A stretch of DNA of 64,000 nt from JAIEPW01 sp964471915 (GTDB taxonomy: Bacteria; Acidobacteriota; Terriglobia; Bryobacterales; Bryobacteraceae): contig CAYYID010000013.1 of assembly GCA_964471915.1 (NCBI GenBank), forward strand, positions 37,482 to 101,481. The letters run 5' to 3'. Shown in pieces: positions 58,429 through 64,000 of this stretch (the first letter of the stretch is position 1; the number at the start of each line of letters is the position of its first letter). Both the position numbers and the translations under genes were made by a program. A model generated the notes under the pieces. It saw nothing but the letters and a program-made list of their open reading frames with translations, was not told where the DNA came from and made no database searches.

Positions 58429-59766
58429 GTGCGGGTTGTCCTGATCTCGACTTATGAGCTGGGCCGCCAGCCGTTCGGGCTCGCCTCCGCGGCGGCCTGG
58501 CTCGGCCAGGCGGGGCACGAAGTAGCGTGCCTCGACCTGGCTGTTGAAAAGCTCTCTCCGGCGGTCCTGTCCAGCGCGGACCTGGTGGGGTTCTACCTGC
58601 CCATGCACACGGCGACGCGGCTCGCGGTGCCGGTAATCCAGCAGGTCCGGCGGACGGTTCCCGCGGCCCGCTTGGCGGCCTTCGGACTTTACGCGCCCTT
58701 AAACGAGGCCCTGTTGCGGTCGCTCGGCGTGGAGATCATCGCCGGCGGAGAATTCGAGCCGCTGCTCGTGAACCTTGCGTCCGGCGTGTCACTGGATCGT
58801 CTGGACTTCCTCCTGCCCGATCGCGGCACGCTGCCGCCGCCTTCCCGCTACGCGCAGATTGAAACCGCGGACTCGCGAAGACCCGTCGCCTATACCGAAG
58901 CGAGCCGGGGCTGCAAACACTTGTGCCGCCACTGCCCAGTGGTGCCCGTGTACCAAGGCAAGTTCCGCGTCGTGCCGGTCGACCTCGTGCTTGCGGATGT
59001 GCGGCAGCAGGTGGAACGCGGCGCCACGCACGTGACCTTCGGCGACCCGGATTTCTTCAATGGCCCAACGCACGCGGCCCGCATTGTCGAAGGACTTCAA
59101 AGACAACATCCTGGCGTCACCTACGACGTCACCATCAAGATCGAGCACCTCCTCCGGCACCGCGACCTGCTGCCGCTGCTCCGGCAGACGGGCTGTCTGT
59201 TCGTCACCAGCGCCGTCGAGTCGGTCGATGACGAAGTGCTGCGCCAGCTCGACAAGGGCCACACCCGGGCGGACTTCGAGGCCGCCGTGCGGTTGCTCCG
59301 CGAGCAGGGGCTGACCCTCTCCCCAACCTTCATTCCGTTCACCCCCTGGACCACCTTCGCCGGCTACCAGGACTTGCTGCGCGCGATCGCCGATCTCGAT
59401 CTGATTCCCAACGTAGGCTCCGTCCAACTCGCTCTGCGGTTGCTGATCACCGCGAACTCGCGCTTGCTGGAGCTGGACGACGTGCGCTCGGTGATGGGAG
59501 CGTACGACGACCTGGCGCTGGCGTGGCGCTGGCGTCATCGGGATCACGAAATCGACGCGCTCGCGGCGCGCCTTCTGCGCCTCGTCGATACGCTGCAGCG
59601 GCGGAATCAATCGCGCGCCGAGATCTTCGACGCGGTCTGGCGCGAGGCCTTCGCGGAAACCCTGCCCGACAACTACCGCCTGGTGCCGCGGGCGGCCATT
59701 CCCTACCTGAACGAGCCCTGGTACTGTTGAGCGGAGCCGACTCCAGAGCAGTTGGCTCTGGTCTAG
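58429..59766 (+). CDS. Radical SAM selenoprotein with C-terminal Cys-Sec-Ala-Glu-Pro tail (TGA read through at 59728-59730)
   Basis: The frame starts with GTG at 58429. Residues 1-125 form a B12-binding-like Rossmann domain (VRVVLISTYELGRQPFGLA), without the DxHxxG base-off motif. The radical SAM core has Cys162-x3-Cys166-x2-Cys169 (RGCKHLCRHC) and the phrase THVTFGDPDFFNGPTHA. The frame reaches TGA after NEPWYC, but continues as AEPTPEQLALV to TAG at 59764-59766. Reading TGA as selenocysteine gives 445 residues with Cys433-Sec434 and the tail C-U-A-E-P. From memory, a radical SAM family is named for a CUAEP/CCAEP tail, which this matches exactly. A hairpin fitting a bacterial SECIS begins at the base after the TGA. 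The substrate is unknown. Confidence 0.85.
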
Positions 59767-59772
59767 CTCCGC
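59731..59772 (+). promoter_or_regulatory. Putative bacterial SECIS element
   Basis: The outer stem GCGGAGC (59731-59737) pairs with GCTCCGC (59766-59772). An internal loop (CGACT / TCTA) separates it from the inner stem CCAGAGC (59743-59749) with GCTCTGG (59755-59761). The apical loop AGTTG (59750-59754) has a G among its first two bases. It begins 19 nt after the TGA, inside the spacing known for bacterial SECIS. The hairpin lies within the read-through coding tail and also spans the final TAG. It has no T tract, so a plain terminator is less likely. Confidence 0.75.
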
Positions 59773-59776
59773 GGCC

Positions 59777-60388
59777 TCACTTGGGATATCCCTCGGCGGC
59801 CTTTACCTCGAGAATCTGCTTCACATGCCGCTGGTTGTGCAGCGGAATGTAGATCAGCCATTGGTACGCGCTCAGGGTCTTGAACACTGGGAACGGATGC
59901 TCCGCCGTGCGGGCATTCATCTCCGCCTGCGTGGACTCGGTGAACGCCGTGGTCTTGGCGCGCACCTTCTCGAATTCGGTTTTCGCCTGCGCGTATTCCC
60001 ACTTGCCTTCCGGAACAATCTCGTCGGGCGCCTTGGCCCGGCCCTGGCGCGGCGCCATCACGCGTAATAGCAGATCGGTTTTGCCGGCCGTCTTCTGCGC
60101 CCAATCCTCTGCGATCGGATTCTTGAGAGCCTCTTCCATCTTCGCGAACAGGAGCCCTTCGGCAAGCGCGACGTGCTCGGCGACTTCGCCGATCGACCAC
60201 TTGCCCGGCGCGGGCCTGAACTTCCATTGTTCCGGGGTAAGACCTTCGATCGCCGCCAGGTACTCGGCGCGCGAAGTCTTCAAGAGTTCCAGGACTTGAG
60301 TCCGCTGGGCATCGGTCATGGCGGGAGGCATCGGGTCCGCCGCGGCGGCCAGGCCAGCGGCGAGCATCAGTAATCCGGCGGTGCGCAT
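59777..60388 (-). CDS. Exported DinB-like protein
   Basis: This is a 203-residue protein with a signal peptide (LLMLAAGLAAAADP). It has the four-helix DinB/YfiT fold: LLKTSRAEYLAAIEGLTPEQWKFRPAPGKWSIGEVAEHVALAEGLLF contains the first metal His, and IPLHNQRHVKQILEV supplies the other two in a His-x3-His pattern. Family members bind Zn or Ni; some act as thiol transferases. Export of a DinB-fold protein is common in acidobacteria. TAGCCT (60400-60395, minus strand) lies 6 nt before the ATG, another leaderless-type start. It is convergent with the selenoprotein gene. Confidence 0.85.
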   Translation of the reverse strand: MRTAGLLMLAAGLAAAADPMPPAMTDAQRTQVLELLKTSRAEYLAAIEGLTPEQWKFRPAPGKWSIGEVAEHVALAEGLLFAKMEEALKNPIAEDWAQKTAGKTDLLLRVMAPRQGRAKAPDEIVPEGKWEYAQAKTEFEKVRAKTTAFTESTQAEMNARTAEHPFPVFKTLSAYQWLIYIPLHNQRHVKQILEVKAAEGYPK

Positions 60389-60441
60389 GAAATCAGGCTA
60401 ACATCGATCCGGGGAAGGCGACGCCGCCACTCAGAAAGCCG

Positions 60442-61953
60442 TCAGCGCCTGCCCGCCTGAAATGCCGCATGCACCTCGCGGTCGATCCGCAGGTCCAACC
60501 CCTCGCGGAAGGTTTTGAAGGGCTGGTACAGATTGCCGTGGTCGCGGCCGGGTACGATCTCGCAGGCGTCCTCCCGGCCCTTCGACTTCAGGAAGCCACA
60601 CAGGAAGTAGACGCCCTCTTCCAGGTGGAACGTGTCTTCGTCGCCGCAGATCACGTGGAGCTTCCCCTGCAGCTTCGGACCGAGCACCGTCCAATTGTTC
60701 TCGAGGATCAGCCGGATGTCGTAGCGCTGCCAGTACTTCTGAACCTCGGGATTCTGCACGCCCGTCTCCCGGTCGAACAGCCGCACCGGACGCCCGTCGG
60801 GGCCGCGGGGGCTCCAAACCCATTCGAACGACGACATCTGCCCGCCGTATTCGCCGCCGGTGTGCTCCTGCTTGGCGAACTCCTCGAGCGACCACAACTC
60901 CTGCTTGCCGCGGCGCACCAGGTTCAGGACGCGGCCATCCTTGGTGCGATAGGCGTTCTGCGTGGACCCGGGCGTCGCGTCAATGCCGGTGAAACTGCGC
61001 AGGTCCACGGGATCCGGCGCCGTCGACCACGTCCCACCGAAAAAGTCCGGATAAGCGACTTGCAGCCACAGCGTGCTCCACCCCCCCGAGCTGTGCCCGG
61101 TGAGAAACCGCGCGCCCGGTTCGGCGACCAGCCGGAACTGCTGCTCGAGGTAAGGAATAAACTCCGTGGTGAGCGCCCTGCCCCACGGACCGTTGTTCAC
61201 CGAGTCGGCGAAAACATGGTGGCCGGTCGGGAACGACGCATCGAGGTACACGTGGACCATCGGAAAGCGCTTGCCGGCGGCCATGTCGTCGAACACCTGC
61301 TTGCCGCGCGTCCACGCCGCCGTGTGATCGCCTCCGAAGCCGTGGATCCGGTACAGCGCGGGAAATCGCTGCTGCGGATCCCGGTCATACTGCGGCGGCA
61401 GGACCACGCCGGCGCGCACCTGGATCGGCCGTCCCCAGAATGCCGTCAGCGCGGGGCTCTCGAACTCCACGAGCTTGATGGATGGATGCTCCGGCGGCGC
61501 GGGACGCGGCGGCTGCCTCTTGGTGAGGGTCAGCGTCACTGGCTCGGTATTGGCGGGATCGATCCGGTCAAAACGCACCACCTCGCTGAGCAGATCCCCC
61601 GCGCCGCGCCCGCTGCGGGCGTAGCTGTGATCCAGGTCGAGCAAGGCCATGAACTGCAGCGTTCCCGCCGCCGCCTGCGAGAACGGCTTCGGGAAGGCCT
61701 GCGCGCCGGGATCGAACGCGAGCTTCGCGCCCGGTTTCCAGTTGCGGATCTCCGCCGCCGCGATCCAGGTGCCGGTGGGCGAGAAACCTCCGCCCAGCAC
61801 CTCCTGCTTGTCCTTCTGGTCGCTCAGAAACACCAGGAGGCGTCCGGAAACCGGCGTCGCGGAAAGGGCGGGATCCAGGGTGATCTCGAAACGAAGGGGA
61901 CCGGCGGCAAAGCTCAGCGCCGCCGCTAGCAGCCCGGCAGGAAAAAGTCGCAT
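60442..61953 (-). CDS. Secreted alpha/beta hydrolase, esterase-like
   Basis: This is a 503-residue protein with a signal peptide (GLLAAALSFAAG). The N-terminal 150 residues are a beta-rich domain (LRFEITLDPALSATPVSGRLLVFLSD). The hydrolase domain has the nucleophile Ser in FLTGHSSGGWSTLW, an acid in VICGDEDTFHLEEG and the His in VPGRDHGNLYQPF. GVVLPPQYDRDPQQRFPALYRIHGFGGDH is typical of the putative esterase (EstA/feruloyl esterase-like) family. It probably hydrolyses esters outside the cell. A GAGGTGA Shine-Dalgarno sequence precedes the ATG. Confidence 0.88.
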   Translation of the reverse strand: MRLFPAGLLAAALSFAAGPLRFEITLDPALSATPVSGRLLVFLSDQKDKQEVLGGGFSPTGTWIAAAEIRNWKPGAKLAFDPGAQAFPKPFSQAAAGTLQFMALLDLDHSYARSGRGAGDLLSEVVRFDRIDPANTEPVTLTLTKRQPPRPAPPEHPSIKLVEFESPALTAFWGRPIQVRAGVVLPPQYDRDPQQRFPALYRIHGFGGDHTAAWTRGKQVFDDMAAGKRFPMVHVYLDASFPTGHHVFADSVNNGPWGRALTTEFIPYLEQQFRLVAEPGARFLTGHSSGGWSTLWLQVAYPDFFGGTWSTAPDPVDLRSFTGIDATPGSTQNAYRTKDGRVLNLVRRGKQELWSLEEFAKQEHTGGEYGGQMSSFEWVWSPRGPDGRPVRLFDRETGVQNPEVQKYWQRYDIRLILENNWTVLGPKLQGKLHVICGDEDTFHLEEGVYFLCGFLKSKGREDACEIVPGRDHGNLYQPFKTFREGLDLRIDREVHAAFQAGRR

Positions 61954-61995
61954 GTCACCTCGGAGGACGGCGTCGAAGCCCGGATTGTTACGGAA

Positions 61996-62013
61996 CGGCC
62001 CCCCAGGGGGCCG
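61996..62013 (-). terminator. Hairpin after the cytochrome oxidase operon
   Basis: CGGCCCCC pairs with GGGGGCCG over 8 bp with almost no loop, starting 3 bp after the subunit IV stop on the minus strand. TTCCGTAAC follows, a poor T tract, so efficiency is uncertain. Confidence 0.5.
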
Positions 62014-62016
62014 GAC

Positions 62017-62418
62017 TTAGTGCTGCGGTGCCGCGGGCGCCGCCGGAGTGGTGGGCGCGGGTACCGGCGTCGACGAGTTCAGCACCGGCGGCGGCGGATC
62101 CATCCGCGAATCAAAGTCGATCACGCAGAACATCAGAAAGATGCCTAAGAACAGGAAGCCCCCCACCGCGATCAACCCGTTCACGGGCTTATCCCAGCGC
62201 AGGTGCATGAAAATCAGCGCCACCAGCGACGCCTTGATCGTAGCGATCACCAGCGCGATGACAACGTTCACGGCATCGGAGCCGAAGCTCACGTAGCTCG
62301 CCCCCACGGTGATGAAGGTAAGGATCACCAGCGCGATCAGCGTCGCCGTGAACATCCTCGGCGGGTTCTTGGGGCCGTGGTGGGCGTGTTCGTGGTGCGT
62401 GGTTTCGTGTGCGCTCAT
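62017..62418 (-). CDS. Cytochrome c oxidase subunit IV family protein
   Basis: This is a 133-residue protein with three membrane helices (about residues 25-45, 50-73 and 82-105; FTATLIALVILTFITVGASYV, VNVVIALVIATIKASLVALIFMHL). The MHLRWDKP junction is characteristic of bacterial subunit IV (CoxD/CtaF-type). The N-terminus is His-rich (HETTHHEHAHHG) and the C-terminus is a Pro/Ala-rich tail. It stabilises the oxidase complex in the inner membrane. It starts 7 bp after the subunit III stop, as the last gene of the operon visible here. Confidence 0.9.
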   Translation of the reverse strand: MSAHETTHHEHAHHGPKNPPRMFTATLIALVILTFITVGASYVSFGSDAVNVVIALVIATIKASLVALIFMHLRWDKPVNGLIAVGGFLFLGIFLMFCVIDFDSRMDPPPPVLNSSTPVPAPTTPAAPAAPQH

Positions 62419-62425
62419 GGAATCC

Positions 62426-63106
62426 TCACTGAATCAGGTACAGCAACGGGAACAGGTAAATCCAGATCAGGTCGACTAGGTGCCAGTACAGCCCCACCAG
62501 GTCCACCGGCGTGTACCAGGCCGACGAAAACGCCCCCTTGTTCGCCATGAACAGCAGCCACGAAATTACGATCATCCCGCCCAGCACGTGGAAACCGTGC
62601 AAGCCGGTCATCATGAAGTAGAAGCTGAAGAACAGGCGCTCCTTCTCTTCGTGGGGTCCCTTGTAGTTGTAGAACTTGCCTGGCAGCGTGCCTTCGTGGA
62701 TCTTGTGGTCGTACTCGAAGTACTTCACCACCATGAACGTCCCGGCGCACAGCAGCGTGGCGATCAGGAAACCGATCAGCGCCTTCTTCTTGTTCACCGA
62801 GGCCGAGTGCACCGCCATCACCATCGTCCAGCTCGAAACCAGCAGCACGATGGTGTTCAGGAAACCCAGCCGCTTGTCGAGATGGTGGTGCGCGGCCTTG
62901 AACGCCTCCGGATGCTGCCCCTGCATCAACCCGAAGCCGACGAACAGCCCGCCGAACAGCAGGACTTCCGTCGCCAGGAACAGCCACATGCCGATCTTCG
63001 CGGAGTCGAACTGCTGCTCCATCGTGGCGAAGTGGTGCTGGTGCCGCGGATTGTGTTCATGATCCCCGTGGCCGTGGCCGTGGGTTTCAACGAGAGTCGT
63101 GCTCAT
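62426..63106 (-). CDS. ctaE: Cytochrome c oxidase subunit III
   Basis: This is a 226-residue protein with about five membrane helices. KIGMWLFLATEVLLFGGLF is the conserved opening, HHHLDKRLGFLNTIVLLVSSWTMVMAV follows, and GLHGFHVLGGMIVI and LVGLYWHLVDLIWIYLFPLLYL close it. The short five-helix form is typical of caa3/ba3-like bacterial oxidases. The N-terminal 30 residues are unusually His-rich (HGHGHGDHEHNPRHQHH), perhaps binding metal. An AAAGGAAA Shine-Dalgarno sequence lies upstream. It follows ctaD by 21 bp. Confidence 0.96.
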   Translation of the reverse strand: MSTTLVETHGHGHGDHEHNPRHQHHFATMEQQFDSAKIGMWLFLATEVLLFGGLFVGFGLMQGQHPEAFKAAHHHLDKRLGFLNTIVLLVSSWTMVMAVHSASVNKKKALIGFLIATLLCAGTFMVVKYFEYDHKIHEGTLPGKFYNYKGPHEEKERLFFSFYFMMTGLHGFHVLGGMIVISWLLFMANKGAFSSAWYTPVDLVGLYWHLVDLIWIYLFPLLYLIQ

Positions 63107-63127
63107 GCGGTTTCCTTTTCCCCGGAA

Positions 63128-64000
63128 CTAGTGTCCGCCCTTGGCTCCCACCGGGCGATAGTCGTATGGCTCGCGTTCGAGAACCGGCTGGCCCTCAAAG
63201 TTGTGCGTGATCGGCGGCGAACTGGTCAGCCACTCGAGCGTCGTGCCGCCCCACGGATTGTCGGGCGCGTCATAGTCTTTGCGGAACGTCGCAAAGAGAT
63301 TGATGAAGGCGATGAACAACCCGAGACCCAGCACCCAGCTGCCCACCGTGGAGAATGCGTGCAGCGGCTGGAACTGATCCAGGTAGTTGTAGTAGCGGCG
63401 CGGCATGCCCTGGCTGCCCATGAAGAACTGGGTGAGGAAGGTCATGTTGAAGCCGATGAACGTCAGCACGCAACCGATGGTCGCCCACCGCTCGTTGTAC
63501 ATCCGGCCGAACATCTTCGGCCACCAGTAGTGGATGCCGCCCACGAAGGCGATCACGGTGCCGCCCATCTTCACGTAATGGAAGTGTGCCACGATGAAGT
63601 ACGTATCGGTCAGGTGGACGTCCGTCGACAGGGAGCCGAGGAACAGGCCCGTCAGGCCGCCGATCGAGAACAGCAGCAGGAACGAGATCGCATACTGCAT
63701 CGGCGCTTCCAGCGAGACGCTGCCCTTGTACATCGTCGCCACCCAGTTCAGCACCTTGATGCCCGACGGAATCGCCACCAGGAACGTCAGGAACGAAAAG
63801 ATGACGCTCGCCAGTTGCGACTGGCCGCTCACGAACATGTGGTGGCCCCACACGATGAAGCTGATCAGCGCGATGGCGATGGAGCTGAAAGCGATCGCGC
63901 GGTAGCCGAAGATCGTCTTCTTCGAGAACGTCGGCATCAGCTCGGAAATAATCGCCATGCCCGGCAGAATCATGATGTACACCGCCGGGTGCGAGTAGAA
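63128..64000 (-). CDS. ctaD: Cytochrome c oxidase subunit I, C-terminal part, cut by window edge
   Basis: The frame is open to base 64000, giving the last 290 residues. It begins in FYSHPAVYIMILPG, whose His ligates CuB. WGHHMFVSG supplies the two further CuB His residues, THFxFxHFHYV-like HLTDTYFIVAHFHYVKMG supplies the haem ligands. The Ala in YSHPAV replaces the Glu of the usual HPEVY, marking the A2 subclass (caa3-type) of proton-pumping oxidases. It reduces O2 to water. Subunit II and the cytochrome c domain should lie beyond the window edge. Confidence 0.96.
   Translation of the reverse strand, partial: FYSHPAVYIMILPGMAIISELMPTFSKKTIFGYRAIAFSSIAIALISFIVWGHHMFVSGQSQLASVIFSFLTFLVAIPSGIKVLNWVATMYKGSVSLEAPMQYAISFLLLFSIGGLTGLFLGSLSTDVHLTDTYFIVAHFHYVKMGGTVIAFVGGIHYWWPKMFGRMYNERWATIGCVLTFIGFNMTFLTQFFMGSQGMPRRYYNYLDQFQPLHAFSTVGSWVLGLGLFIAFINLFATFRKDYDAPDNPWGGTTLEWLTSSPPITHNFEGQPVLEREPYDYRPVGAKGGH

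Noticed and set aside
59731..59772. Simple Rho-independent terminator for the radical SAM gene
   Set aside because: The stem is interrupted by an internal loop, has no T tract and starts at the base after TGA; SECIS geometry and the AEP codons explain it better, though a dual role is possible.
1..64000. CRISPR array, tRNA, rRNA, prophage or integrative element
   Set aside because: I saw no regularly spaced repeats, no cloverleaf or rRNA core sequences, and no integrase, transposase or phage structural genes.

Overview
The window is GC-rich and gene-dense, with no gene-free stretch over 300 bases (the largest gap is about 190 bp, 1315-1504). It most likely comes from an acidobacterium of the Solibacter/Bryobacter type. 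The evidence is Oar-like TonB receptors with an N-terminal carboxypeptidase-regulatory domain, a VWFA-related protein of the acidobacterial kind, two secreted proteins ending in the Solibacter-expanded TIGR03437-type domain, several secreted PF00144 serine hydrolases, and a YpdA-type thiol reductase. I found no rRNA, tRNA, CRISPR array, insertion sequence or prophage.

Layout. 1-6.2 kb: end of a TonB receptor, a DUF1326/VWFA pair, a cupin-DUF4386 operon with 21-bp-spaced direct repeats upstream, and AraC and DtxR regulators. 6.3-9.6 kb: tandem paralogous secreted M28 peptidases. 9.5-10.2 kb: small, apparently decayed ORFs. 10.3-16.4 kb: a secreted sugar-dehydrogenase-like protein, then alaS-ypdA. 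16.6-21.5 kb: a DUF4331/TPR/DUF4198 operon, a MazEF-type toxin-antitoxin pair and an AIM24-like protein. 21.5-35.8 kb: a secreted HExxH protein, bacterioferritin, a hybrid histidine kinase, a complete TonB receptor with two serine hydrolases, an old yellow enzyme, an MFS transporter and a TPR protein. 35.9-40.9 kb: a tight six-gene operon yebC-ruvC-hypothetical-tlpA-like-deoB-tpiA. 41-48.5 kb: exported MBL protein, membrane glycosyltransferase, malQ, maf, and a dciA-like/gatC/gatA/sod run. 48.5-58 kb: serine hydrolase-TIGR03437 fusion, PQQ-propeller and aspartoacylase-like pair, M23 peptidase, class V aminotransferase and proS. 58-60 kb: an HhH protein and a radical SAM protein. 60-64 kb: DinB, an esterase, and a caa3-type cytochrome oxidase operon running off the window end.

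The most striking observation is at 58429-59766. The radical SAM reading frame ends in Cys-TGA, but in-frame translation past the TGA gives Ala-Glu-Pro and a short tail ending at TAG. The bases directly after the TGA fold into a two-tier hairpin with the geometry of a bacterial SECIS. I read this as a selenoprotein with a C-terminal Cys-Sec-Ala-Glu-Pro (CUAEP) tail, which conventional gene calling truncates.

A second recurrent signal is a TANNNT box 6-12 nt upstream of many start codons with no usable Shine-Dalgarno sequence. This suggests leaderless or near-leaderless transcripts. By contrast the TonB receptor gene at 26415 has a near-consensus -35/-10 pair and a strong Shine-Dalgarno sequence.
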